Below the pieces are notes generated by a model. It was not told the origin of the DNA. It ran no database searches and was given only the letters and a program-made list of their open reading frames with translations. Made by a program: the position numbers and the translations under genes. From positions 124,001 to 188,000 of the forward strand of contig CAVORB010000009.1 of assembly GCA_963698495.1 (NCBI GenBank): a stretch of 64,000 nucleotides of DNA, read 5' to 3'. The DNA is from CAVORB01 sp963698495 (lineage in GTDB: Bacteria > Pseudomonadota > Gammaproteobacteria > Chromatiales > Chromatiaceae). Within the stretch, counting starts at the first letter, position 1, and every line of letters begins with the position of its first letter. Shown here in pieces: positions 14,757-23,236 of the stretch.

Positions 14757-17320
14757 GCCTGCCGCGCGCGACCTCGATCCGCCAAAGGCTGCTGCTGATC
14801 TCGGCGGCCATCACCGCGCTGGCGCTGGTGGTGGCCGGTGGCCTGTTCGCGGTCAACGATGTGCGCATGCTGCGCGGCCAGATGGTGCGAGACCTCGAGG
14901 TTCTGTCGGTCGTGGTGGGCGACAATTGTCTGTCCTCGCTGGTCTTCGACGCTCCCGAGACGGCCGAGAAGAACCTTTCCAGTCTGCGCCAGGAGTACCA
15001 AATCCGCTATGCCGTCCTGTACGACGCCGAGGGCCGGGCTTTCGCGCAGTACCGGCGGGGCGACGAGGTGACCATACGGGATCCGATCAGGACCGGGCAG
15101 GGCGTCTTTCTCGACACCTCCTGGCTCGGGACGGGCAGTGTCGATGTGGTGCGGGAACTGATCTTCGACGGGCGCGCCGTCGGCAAGATCTTTATCCACG
15201 CCGTCATGGACGAGCTGTCCGCCCAGCTTCGGCGCTACGCCGGGGTGGTGGGACTGGTGTTTCTGGTGACGCTCGTGATGTCGCTGCTGCTGGCGCTGCG
15301 CCTGCAGCGGCGGGTTTCGGAGCCGATCCTGCGTCTCGCGGCCAAGACGCGCGAGATCTCGGCGCAAAGGAACTATTCCGTACGGGTGACGGAGCCGGAA
15401 TCGGACGACGAGATTGCCGCACTCTATCGTGGCTTCAACACCATGCTCGATCAGATCGAGCGCCACGAGCGCGACCTCCGGGAGATTCGCTCGCACCTGG
15501 AGCAGCTGGTGGAGGAGCGCACACGCCGCCTGGACGGGGTGGTTCGCGAGCAGCGGCTGATCCTCGAGGCCTTGCCGCTCGGGGTCATCCACCTCGTCGA
15601 GCGGCGCGTCGTCCGCGTGAACCCTCGGGCTCTCGAGCTCTTCCGCTGGGGCGAGGACGAGATGCTCGGCGTCACCACCGAGTGTTTCTACCCGGATCGT
15701 ACGTCATTCGAAGAGGTGGGCCGCGAGGCCTACGCGCAGATGTCGAACGGAAGGACCTACCGCTCGGACCGGCTCCTCCGGCGCAAGGACGGCGGCCGTT
15801 TCTGGGGCAGGCTGATCGGGCAGTACATCGACCCGAACGACCCGGCCATGGGTTCCATCTGGATCGTCGACGACATCGACCGGGACAAGGCCCTGGAGGA
15901 CTCCCTGCGTCAGGCACGGGAGTCGGCGGAGGCCGCCAACCGGGCCAAGGACACGTTCCTGGCGAACATGAGCCATGAGCTGCGTACCCCCCTCAACGCC
16001 ATCCTCGGGTTCGCCCAGGTACTCGATGGCGACCGGCTCGAAGACTTGCAGCGGCAACATTTGCAGGGAATCCGCCGGGGTGCGGAGCGCCTCCTCGGGC
16101 TGATCAACGAGGTGCTGGATCTGGCGAAGATCGAGGCGGGCCGCTTCGAGCTGATGCCCGTGGAATGGGACAGCCACGAGCTGCTGGGCGAGCTCGACAG
16201 GATCTTCAGGCCCCGCGCGGAGGACAAGGGCATTGCCCTGGAGGTCGAATCGTCGCTGCCCCCCGTTCTCCTGTGCGATGCACAGCGCCTCAATCAGGTG
16301 CTGGCGAACCTGCTCGACAACGCCGTCAAATACACGGACCGGGGGTCCGTGACCCTGCGGGCCGGCTTCCACGACGGGTATCTTGACGTCACGGTGACGG
16401 ATACGGGCATCGGAATCCTCCCGGACCGTCTGCAGGCGGTCTTCGAGCCCTTCGAACAGGCGAGCGGCGCCGCGCGACGGGGGCAGGGAGCCGGTCTAGG
16501 ACTCGCCATCACCAGGAAGCTCGTCGAGCGCATGGGCGGTGCGATTTCCGTGGAGAGCGAGCCGGGGCAAGGGAGCACGTTCAGCGTGGAGATACCCGCG
16601 GAAGCGCGTGCAGACCCGGGTAGACAGCGCATCGTGGCGTCGCCCGGGCCGCGTGCGATCGGCTACCGCAGGCGCGCGGGCGAGGGGGCGTTGCGCGTCC
16701 TCGTCGTTGACGACGAGCCCGAGAACCGGGCCATCCTGCGGCTGATGCTGGCGCCCCTGGGTTTCGATGTGAGCGAGGTCGAGACGGGCCGCGCTTGCAT
16801 CGAGTGGGTACAGCGGCGCATTCCGGATCTCGTGCTCATGGATCTGCGGATGCCGGGGATGGATGGGCTGGCGGCAACGAGGGCCTTGCGGGCGCTGCCC
16901 GGAACGCAGCAGTTGCGCATCGTCGCCGTGACGGCAGCCGCCTTCGATGAGGACCGCGAGCGCGCACTGGAGGCGGGGTGCGACCGGCACCTGGCCAAGC
17001 CGGTGCTGAGGGAGTCGCTCCTCCAGATCATCGGGGACCTGCTGCCCTTGGAGTGGGTCGTCGCGGAGGGAGTCGACGACGCTTCGTCTACGCTCGAGCT
17101 CGAACCGTTGTCCGCCCGATTTGCGGCGCGGTTCTCGCGGCTGGTGCGCATCGGTGACATCGCCGGAATCAAGGTCTTCGCGGGCGATCTGGCGCGGGAG
17201 GGTCAATGCCCGGTCCTGGCGCGGCGGATCGCCGTGGCGGCCGACGCATTCGACGTGCGTGCGCTGAGGCAACTGGCGGAGCGAACCGGCGCGACAGGCG
17301 ATTATTCTGAAAAAAGATAG
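14753..17320 (+). CDS. Hybrid sensor histidine kinase (CHASE8-HAMP-PAS-HisKA-HATPase-REC)
   Basis: An 855-residue protein. An N-terminal helix, a periplasmic CHASE8-like region (about 35-160, DNCLSSLVFDAPETAEKNLS) and a second helix (165-188) precede a HAMP (190-240), a PAS domain (265-370), HisKA with FLANMSHELRTPLNAILGFA (His near residue 407), HATPase (VLANLLDNAVKYTDRG, DTGIGI, GAGLGLAI) and a receiver (LVVDDEPENRAI, LVLMDLRMPGMDG). About 80 helical residues follow the receiver without a clear HPt motif. It starts at a GTG overlapping the YfiR-like stop. Signal from the periplasm likely passes through YfiR to this kinase and then to the regulators downstream. Confidence 0.9.
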   Translation: MSLPRATSIRQRLLLISAAITALALVVAGGLFAVNDVRMLRGQMVRDLEVLSVVVGDNCLSSLVFDAPETAEKNLSSLRQEYQIRYAVLYDAEGRAFAQYRRGDEVTIRDPIRTGQGVFLDTSWLGTGSVDVVRELIFDGRAVGKIFIHAVMDELSAQLRRYAGVVGLVFLVTLVMSLLLALRLQRRVSEPILRLAAKTREISAQRNYSVRVTEPESDDEIAALYRGFNTMLDQIERHERDLREIRSHLEQLVEERTRRLDGVVREQRLILEALPLGVIHLVERRVVRVNPRALELFRWGEDEMLGVTTECFYPDRTSFEEVGREAYAQMSNGRTYRSDRLLRRKDGGRFWGRLIGQYIDPNDPAMGSIWIVDDIDRDKALEDSLRQARESAEAANRAKDTFLANMSHELRTPLNAILGFAQVLDGDRLEDLQRQHLQGIRRGAERLLGLINEVLDLAKIEAGRFELMPVEWDSHELLGELDRIFRPRAEDKGIALEVESSLPPVLLCDAQRLNQVLANLLDNAVKYTDRGSVTLRAGFHDGYLDVTVTDTGIGILPDRLQAVFEPFEQASGAARRGQGAGLGLAITRKLVERMGGAISVESEPGQGSTFSVEIPAEARADPGRQRIVASPGPRAIGYRRRAGEGALRVLVVDDEPENRAILRLMLAPLGFDVSEVETGRACIEWVQRRIPDLVLMDLRMPGMDGLAATRALRALPGTQQLRIVAVTAAAFDEDRERALEAGCDRHLAKPVLRESLLQIIGDLLPLEWVVAEGVDDASSTLELEPLSARFAARFSRLVRIGDIAGIKVFAGDLAREGQCPVLARRIAVAADAFDVRALRQLAERTGATGDYSEKR

Positions 17321-17323
17321 GGT

Positions 17324-17329
17324 TATAAT
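17324..17329 (+). promoter_or_regulatory. Candidate -10 box upstream of receiver-kinase gene
   Basis: TATAAT in the context GGGTTATAATGCGG lies 30 bases before the ATG at 17359, just after the kinase stop. The -35 region is poor. It suggests that the receiver-kinase and NarL-type genes can be transcribed separately from the receptor operon. Confidence 0.4.
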
Positions 17330-17358
17330 GCGGCCCGCCGGTGCGGGGTGAAGGGGAA

Positions 17359-18510
17359 ATGAAAGGACTGAACAGAACCATCCTCGCGGTGGACGACGAC
17401 CCGGGAAGCATCCGCTTGCTGGGGACAATCCTCACCAGGCATGGCTACCAGGTGCTGGTGGCCGAGAGCGGCGAGCGCGCGCTCGACCTCGCGGAGGCCG
17501 TGACTCCGGCGACGCGCATCGACGTGATTCTCCTGGACATGCGGATGCCGGGTGGAATGGACGGCATCGAGGCCTGTCGCCGACTCAAACGTCGGGAGGA
17601 GCTGCGCAACACGCCGGTGATCTTCCTCACCGGCAAGGATGATGCGGAAACCATGGTGCGCGCGTTCCAGGCCGGCGGTGCGGACTACCTGCTGAAGCCC
17701 TTCAACGCGGACATATTGCTGGCGCGGGTGAAGACCCACGCGAGGCTGGGACTGCTCTCCAACAATCTCGAGTCGGCCTTGGCCGACCGCTCGCGGGAGT
17801 TGGTCGAGGCCAACGCCAAGCTCCGCCGGCTCACGATGCAGGTCGCTCTTGCCGGGGAGCGTGAGCGCAGACGCCTGGCCGAGGAACTGCACGACAGCCC
17901 GATGCAGAAGCTCGCATTGGCGCAGGTGCAGATCGCCGCGGCGGCGAGGCAGCGCCACGACCAGAATGAGGCGCGTCTGGAGGCGGGCATAGAGCTGATG
18001 CGCGAAGCGCTGCAGGAGCTGCGCTCGCTGCAGTTCGAGCTCAGTCCGCCCGCGCTCTATCGGGAGGGTCTGGCGGCAGGGCTGCGCTGGCTCGCGTCGG
18101 ACGCAAGCAGGCGTTTCGGCGTGGACCTTTCCTTCGCGCAGCGGGGCTCGCTGCCCGACCTTCCCTCGGATACGATCGTTGTCCTGTTTCAATGCGCCCG
18201 CGAGTTGGTCTATAACCTGGTCAAACATGCCGAGGCCGGTCGCGGGCGTATCGAGCTCGACGCGGGCGACGGCGAAGTCGTACTTGCGGTTAGTGACGAC
18301 GGCAAGGGCTTCCCTTCCGCCGGAGAGCAACCGGCGTCTTGCAACGAGGGCGGGTACGGTTTGTTCAGCTTGCGCGAGCGCCTGAAGCTACTTGGCGGCG
18401 CCCTGCACGTCGAATCGGCCGGCACGGGTAGTCGGGTGGCGGCGCGGGTGCCCGTTGCAAGGCACTTGCGGCTGGTTTCCCCATCCGACCGGAGGGAGCC
18501 GGTGCAATGA
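17359..18510 (+). CDS. Receiver-linked NarX-type histidine kinase
   Basis: About 383 residues from ATG 17359; GTG 17341 is an alternative adding six. A receiver domain (ILAVDDDPGSIRLLGTIL, phosphoacceptor Asp in VILLDMRMPGGMDG, Lys in DYLLKPFN) is joined by a coiled coil to HisKA_3 (ERRRLAEELHDSPMQKLALA) and a HATPase domain (CARELVYNLVKHAEAG, VSDDGKGF, GLFSLRERLKLLGG). There are no membrane segments, so it is a soluble kinase that can itself be phosphorylated. It probably relays from the hybrid kinase and phosphorylates the NarL-type regulator, whose start it overlaps (ATGA). Confidence 0.88.
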   Translation: MKGLNRTILAVDDDPGSIRLLGTILTRHGYQVLVAESGERALDLAEAVTPATRIDVILLDMRMPGGMDGIEACRRLKRREELRNTPVIFLTGKDDAETMVRAFQAGGADYLLKPFNADILLARVKTHARLGLLSNNLESALADRSRELVEANAKLRRLTMQVALAGERERRRLAEELHDSPMQKLALAQVQIAAAARQRHDQNEARLEAGIELMREALQELRSLQFELSPPALYREGLAAGLRWLASDASRRFGVDLSFAQRGSLPDLPSDTIVVLFQCARELVYNLVKHAEAGRGRIELDAGDGEVVLAVSDDGKGFPSAGEQPASCNEGGYGLFSLRERLKLLGGALHVESAGTGSRVAARVPVARHLRLVSPSDRREPVQ

Positions 18511-19148
18511 CGATCAGGATATTGCTTGCCGACGATCATGTGATCTTCCGCCAAGGGCTCTCCCATCTTTTGCGTGAGCAGACGGATTGGGAGGTTGTCG
18601 GCGAGGTCGCCGATGGAGCGGAAGCGGTTCGTCTGGCTCAAGCCCTGGCCCCGGAGGTCGCTGTGCTCGATCTGGAGATGCCCGGCATGGACGGCATCGA
18701 GGCGGCAGGCAGAATCGTCCAGGTGTCCCCGTCCACCCGTGTCGTGGCGCTGTCCATGTACGGCGATGATTATCATCAGCAGCGCATGATGGAGGCGGGC
18801 GCATCGGCTTACGTCATCAAGAACGAGGCGGTGGACGACCTGGTGAACGCCATTGAGGCTGCCCTGCGCGGCGAGCGGTTCGCCAGCTCTGTTCCGATGC
18901 GCTCGCATCCCTCGACCGTGCCATCGAGACCCGAGCTCGCAAGCGCGAGCCTGAGCGATCGGGAGCTCGAGGTGCTGCGTATGATGGTCGACGGCCAGCG
19001 GGCGAGGGCCATTGCCGAGAGCCTGGGGATCAGCGCCAGGACGGTGGAGACCTATCGCGGCCGCATCATGCTCAAGCTCGGCATCGACAACCTTCCCGCG
19101 CTCGTCAAGTTCGCGATCCGGGCGGGGATCACGTCTACGAGCCCTTGA
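18507..19148 (+). CDS. NarL/FixJ-type response regulator
   Basis: A 213-residue protein: receiver (ILLADDHVIFRQGLSHLL, Asp in VAVLDLEMPGMDG, Lys in SAYVIKNEAVDD) and a LuxR-type HTH (LSDRELEVLRMMVDGQRAR, AIAESLGISARTVETYRGRI). It binds DNA when phosphorylated, probably by the HisKA_3 kinase immediately upstream, with which it overlaps by four bases. A GGAGGGAG site precedes the ATG. Targets unknown. Confidence 0.9.
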   Translation: MTIRILLADDHVIFRQGLSHLLREQTDWEVVGEVADGAEAVRLAQALAPEVAVLDLEMPGMDGIEAAGRIVQVSPSTRVVALSMYGDDYHQQRMMEAGASAYVIKNEAVDDLVNAIEAALRGERFASSVPMRSHPSTVPSRPELASASLSDRELEVLRMMVDGQRARAIAESLGISARTVETYRGRIMLKLGIDNLPALVKFAIRAGITSTSP

Positions 19149-19317
19149 GCGCGCAGATGCCGTGAATTTTTCCCAGGCACGGGCGCTTCTGATCGGCTGC
19201 GCCCAGGCCGCATTGGCTCCTAGAGAACGCAAGGAGACGCGTGTGAATGCTTCCAAAGTCCCGGTATCCGAGGCGTCCGCGGACGGGCTTTACGCCCGTG
19301 CATCGGGGGAGCGGCTG

Positions 19318-20313
19318 ATGTTGCGCGCGCTCTTCGCCCTACTGCTCTTCCCCTCCCTGGGAGCCGCTTGGACGTTAAACGACCGGTGCGAGCTGACTCG
19401 CGAGACCCCGAAAGGCACGGTCTCCGTGGCGCGCACGCCGAATGGCATTCTCCTGTATCTGCCCGACGGATTGGTAGCCGACGATGCGCGGGTCAAGGTG
19501 GATGTCGGTAGCCGGACCTGGCGGGGCCAACAGGTGGGTGGAGCGGTGGAGCTTCAGGGAGGTGCCGAGCCCTTCCTGGCGAAGAACTGGATGTCGGTGT
19601 ACGCGGGTGGCGACCATGTGCTCGGGTTCAGTCTGCTGGGGACCTCGGCGGCCTGGACAGGGCTCGATCACTGCGTACCGGCCGGCGACGGTGGAAACTG
19701 GATCGCCCTGGCGGGCGAGATCACCCAGACGACCGACGACGGGATTATCGCCGCCATCCGCCGACAGCGGCCCGAGGGGCTGTTGCTGAATTCCACCGGT
19801 GGCCTTGCCGTGGAGGCGCAACGCATCGGTCATGCCGTGCGCGCCGCGGGAATGGTGGCCAAGGTCGAGGCCGGCGGTCAGTGCCTGTCGGAATGCACCT
19901 TCATTCTCGCGGCCGGTATCTCGCGGTCGGTGGAGGCGGGTGCCCGCGTTGGCTTGCGCCCGGCGCTGGTCACGAAAGGGCTCGGGGTCTGGGTCGGCAA
20001 CCGGCGATCGGTTGCGGAGACCGCGGCCTACTTCGATGCCATGGGCGTGAACGGCGGCAAGGTCGCGGTGCTGGCAACGTCCTCGGCCAGTTCGGGTGAG
20101 CGCATCTTCTCGGCAACGGAACTTCGCGACACGGGGCTTGTGACCACCGGGAGGCCTTCCGCGATCATGCGCTCCACCGAAGAGGCCGTCTCCCAACCGG
20201 ACGCGGTCGACTGGTGGTGGCTGCTGGGCCTGCTTGGGCTGGTCGGCGCGTTCTGGGGCGTAACGACGCTCTGGCGTGGGATGCAGAGGATGGATGGACG
20301 GTCTGGCGGTTAG
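19318..20313 (+). CDS. Exported ClpP/crotonase-fold protein with C-terminal helix
   Basis: A 331-residue protein. Signal peptide (LRALFALLLFPSLGAAW), a beta-rich N-terminal half, then a ClpP-like segment: GLLLNSTGGLAVEAQRIGHAVRAAG followed by CLSECTFILAAGISRSVEAGARVGL. This C-x-S-x-C region is common in predicted periplasmic proteins of the COG3904 type. A membrane helix (WWWLLGLLGLVGAFWGV) near the C-terminus should anchor it. Two starts are supported: ATG 19318 with GGGGGAG, giving an N-terminal signal peptide, and GTG 19243 with a perfect AAGGAG. I prefer the former. Proteolysis is unproven. Confidence 0.65.
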   Translation: MLRALFALLLFPSLGAAWTLNDRCELTRETPKGTVSVARTPNGILLYLPDGLVADDARVKVDVGSRTWRGQQVGGAVELQGGAEPFLAKNWMSVYAGGDHVLGFSLLGTSAAWTGLDHCVPAGDGGNWIALAGEITQTTDDGIIAAIRRQRPEGLLLNSTGGLAVEAQRIGHAVRAAGMVAKVEAGGQCLSECTFILAAGISRSVEAGARVGLRPALVTKGLGVWVGNRRSVAETAAYFDAMGVNGGKVAVLATSSASSGERIFSATELRDTGLVTTGRPSAIMRSTEEAVSQPDAVDWWWLLGLLGLVGAFWGVTTLWRGMQRMDGRSGG

Positions 20314-20354
20314 GCGCCCATCGCCGCAAGCCCTGCATACCCCCAAAGATCGAG

Positions 20355-20381
20355 TTGACTTTGTCCAGAATTCGCTATCTT
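20355..20381 (+). promoter_or_regulatory. Possible sigma70 promoter
   Basis: TTGACT (20355-20360) and TATCTT (20376-20381) are separated by 15 bases, shorter than ideal. It lies about 80 bases before the unknown 339-residue gene at 20464 and in a locally AT-richer segment. Confidence 0.35.
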
Positions 20382-20463
20382 TAAGAGAATCCCACGCGCA
20401 TCCGGCATCGGGCGCTGTTGGGACAACCATCACGATAAGAGCATCTTTCTGGAGGAGCGGGCA

Positions 20464-21483
20464 ATGTCGGGCTTTGTGCAAGAGGTGTTTCGCCTCTTCG
20501 GCGGGGGTCCTGCGTCCCTGCCCGAAGAATACGAGTCGAGCCGGCTGTGCAGCGGCGTCCTGCCTGCGGTCGTCGAGCATGTGGTAGACCAGACCTACAG
20601 CCGCTTCCGCGCGATTCCGGGCTACGCCAAGCGCTTGCAGGGACCGGTATTCGAAACCTTCCGCTACATCGATCAACTGGTGGAGAGTGTGCCGGAGCCG
20701 ATTCTCTGCACCCGCTCCCGGTTCACGGAAGACCCACGGGTCAACGCCTTCTTCGTGGACCCCAAGCACATGCAGGAGGTATTCAGCGAAAGCGCGGAGT
20801 TGCGCGGGCTTCTGGAAACCCACCCTGACGTGGACGAGTGCTGGGCCCTCTTGTGCATGCGGAAAGAGGAGCGGCAGCAGCCCGGCATGTCGGTGGTCGG
20901 TGACGCGGTCCGCAAGGACGTCATGCAGACGGTGATCAGTTTCACCGACCATCAGCTCCTCTCCCCGGGCCGCACCGAGCAGGAGGCCCGGCGTACATTG
21001 AAGTGCTGCATCTTCGATGGCCTGCTGTCCTTCATGCAAAAAAGGGCGGACTCGGCGAAGGCGACGGTGACGGAGCTGGAGAACCGGCTGAAATCCCTCC
21101 GCGGGCGGTTGCAGAAGACGATCGCGGACGAGGGGGCTGACGATTCCCGCCAGCGCTTGCTGACCCAGATCGATGCGCTGGAGAGGGAGTTCTCGCAACA
21201 GGACTTGCGGCTTTCGTCCCTGGAGGATTATCTCGACTACGTGGCGGATGTGCTCGGGCACCCGGCGCAGTATCTGAGCAGCCGTTCGAGCGCCATCCGC
21301 ATGAACCGAATGGGCGTGAGGCTCGACGGGCATTCCGAGGATGCAGGCTACGAGGTTGCTCTGACGGAGATTCGTATCGCCGCGACGGAGCCGAGGGTCG
21401 GCGCCCTGGTGCGTTTCCCGCGCTCGGAGCTCCTGCCGCGGCAGGACTTCCTCACCAGGGCCGACAGCTTCCTCGCGCTGTAG
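20464..21483 (+). CDS. Cytosolic protein of unknown function, coiled-coil centre
   Basis: A 339-residue protein with no signal peptide or membrane helix. The first 190 residues are helical and contain several Cys (SRLCSG, PILCTRSRF, CWALLCMRKEE, LKCCIFDGLL). Residues 195-270 form a coiled coil (ATVTELENRLKSLRGRLQ, LTQIDALEREFSQQDLRL). The end reads VALTEIRIAATEPRVGALVRF. It has its own promoter-like region and a strong hairpin after the stop, so it is probably monocistronic. I do not recognise the family. Confidence 0.6.
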   Translation: MSGFVQEVFRLFGGGPASLPEEYESSRLCSGVLPAVVEHVVDQTYSRFRAIPGYAKRLQGPVFETFRYIDQLVESVPEPILCTRSRFTEDPRVNAFFVDPKHMQEVFSESAELRGLLETHPDVDECWALLCMRKEERQQPGMSVVGDAVRKDVMQTVISFTDHQLLSPGRTEQEARRTLKCCIFDGLLSFMQKRADSAKATVTELENRLKSLRGRLQKTIADEGADDSRQRLLTQIDALEREFSQQDLRLSSLEDYLDYVADVLGHPAQYLSSRSSAIRMNRMGVRLDGHSEDAGYEVALTEIRIAATEPRVGALVRFPRSELLPRQDFLTRADSFLAL

Positions 21484-21506
21484 CCGACGCCTGACATCCG
21501 CGTTAC

Positions 21507-21537
21507 CGAGCCGCGGGGCGTTTGGCCCCGCGGCTCG
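21507..21537 (+). terminator. Strong 13-bp hairpin after the 339-residue gene
   Basis: A perfect inverted repeat, CGAGCCGCGGGGC-GTTTG-GCCCCGCGGCTCG, begins 24 bases after the stop at 21483. There is no U-tract, so it may act with Rho or as a 3'-end stabiliser. Confidence 0.55.
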
Positions 21538-21628
21538 CCGCCCCTGGGCGATTCGTTGACGCTCCCTAGACGAGTTGTTGTAATGACCCGCCGCAATTCG
21601 CGCTCGTCTCGGCCCACGAACCAACATC

Positions 21629-23116
21629 ATGTCCCTGCAGCCCGTGATCCTTTCCGGCGGATCGGGAACCCGCCTCTGGCCGCTCTCCCGCGAGGCCTAC
21701 CCCAAGCAGTTTCTGCCGCTCACCAGCGAGCGCACCATGCTCCAGGAGACGGTGAGACGCCTGGACGGGCTGGACGAGGAGCACCCGCGTGGGGCGATCG
21801 GCGTCCTCGACCCCATCGTCGTGTGCAACGACACGCACAGATTTCTGGTGGCCGAGCAGTTCCGGCTGATCGCGCGCAGCCCTGCCGCGATCCTGCTGGA
21901 GCCGAAGGGCCGCAATACCGCTCCCGCGTTGACCGTGGCGGCGCTGGCGGCAGTACGGGGTGAGCGCGACCCGGTGCTGCTGGTCATGCCGGCGGACCAC
22001 ACCATCCGCGATGAACGGGGTTTCCGCCAGGCCGTCGCGGACGGCTTTCGCCTCGCTGGAGGCGGGGCCGTCGTGACCTTCGGCGTCATGCCCGACAAGC
22101 CCGAGACCGGCTATGGCTACATCCGTCGGGGCGAGCCTTTCCCATCTGCCGGGATCGCTGGCAAGGCCTACGTCCTCAGCGCCTTCGTCGAGAAGCCGGA
22201 CGAGACCACCGCCCAGGATTATCTCGGGACCGGAGCGTTTTTCTGGAACAGCGGCATCTTCATGATGAAGGCTTCGGTCTGGCTGCAACTCATCGCCCGT
22301 TTCCGACCCGAAATCGCCGAGGCGAGCGAGCGGTCATTTGCCCAGGGCGCGGCCGATGGCGACTTCCTGCGGCTCGATGGCGAGGCGTTCCGCGCCTGCC
22401 CCGCCGATTCCATCGACTACGCCGTAATGGAGAGTTTGTCGCGCGATGCCGCGCGGGAGGACACACCCGCCCTGGTTCTGCCGCTCGACGTCGGTTGGTC
22501 GGACGTCGGCGCCTGGTCGGCCCTGTGGGAGGTGACTGATCGGGACGAGATGGGAAACGTGCTCGGTGGAGATGCCTTCGTCCACGATGCGCACAACAAT
22601 CTCCTGCTGGCCCAAAGCCGGATGGTGGCCGCGGTGGGCGTCAACGACCTGATCGTCGTGGAAACGCCCGACGCCGTGCTCGTGACCGAGAAGGGGCGGG
22701 CCCAGGACGTCAAGGCAGTCACCCAGTTTCTGCAGCGCGAGCAGCGCATCGAGCTTCGACATCACCAGCGGGTGCATCGGCCCTGGGGTACCTTCGAGTC
22801 CATCGGTCAGGGCGACCGTTACCAGGTCAAACGGCTCACGGTGAGGCCCGGCGAGTCCCTGTCGCTGCAGATGCACCATCACCGGGCCGAGCATTGGATC
22901 GTCGTCTCCGGCACGGCGCGGGTGACCTGCGGGGACGAGGTGAAGCTGCTCGCGGAGAACCAGTCCACCTACATCCCGGTCGGCGCCACTCATCGGCTCG
23001 AGAATCCCGGTACCATCCCGCTGCAGATCATCGAGGTCCAGTCGGGCAGCTACCTTGGCGAGGACGATATCGTGCGCTTCGATGATGTCTACAATCGAGG
23101 TCCCGGGGAGACCTGA
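21629..23116 (+). CDS. manC: Mannose-1-phosphate guanylyltransferase / mannose-6-phosphate isomerase
   Basis: A 495-residue bifunctional enzyme of GDP-mannose synthesis. The nucleotidyltransferase half has the pyrophosphorylase signature LSGGSGTRLWPLSREAYPKQ, LLEPKGRNTAPA, MPADHTI, FVEKPD and FFWNSGIFM. The C-terminal cupin isomerase half (from about residue 380) has VHRPWGTFESIGQGDRYQVK, LQMHHHRAEHWIVVSGTA and THRLENPG. GDP-mannose feeds exopolysaccharide, O-antigen or GDP-fucose pathways, but no glycosyltransferase genes are adjacent. Length fits AlgA/ManC. Confidence 0.93.
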   Translation: MSLQPVILSGGSGTRLWPLSREAYPKQFLPLTSERTMLQETVRRLDGLDEEHPRGAIGVLDPIVVCNDTHRFLVAEQFRLIARSPAAILLEPKGRNTAPALTVAALAAVRGERDPVLLVMPADHTIRDERGFRQAVADGFRLAGGGAVVTFGVMPDKPETGYGYIRRGEPFPSAGIAGKAYVLSAFVEKPDETTAQDYLGTGAFFWNSGIFMMKASVWLQLIARFRPEIAEASERSFAQGAADGDFLRLDGEAFRACPADSIDYAVMESLSRDAAREDTPALVLPLDVGWSDVGAWSALWEVTDRDEMGNVLGGDAFVHDAHNNLLLAQSRMVAAVGVNDLIVVETPDAVLVTEKGRAQDVKAVTQFLQREQRIELRHHQRVHRPWGTFESIGQGDRYQVKRLTVRPGESLSLQMHHHRAEHWIVVSGTARVTCGDEVKLLAENQSTYIPVGATHRLENPGTIPLQIIEVQSGSYLGEDDIVRFDDVYNRGPGET

Positions 23117-23236
23117 TCTCCGTCGCGGACGGCGGATGCTCGTTCCGTCGGGCCGCTTCCTGAGCCGGCGCTCCGCTGGCCCCGGGCGCCCAGGTTCCTG
23201 TATCCTTCCCGCTTTTTCCCGGCACTCGCAATCATC

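Noticed and set aside
19375..21630. A 751-codon minus-strand frame
   Set aside because: It spans two plus-strand genes, a promoter region and a terminator hairpin; composition is shadow-like.
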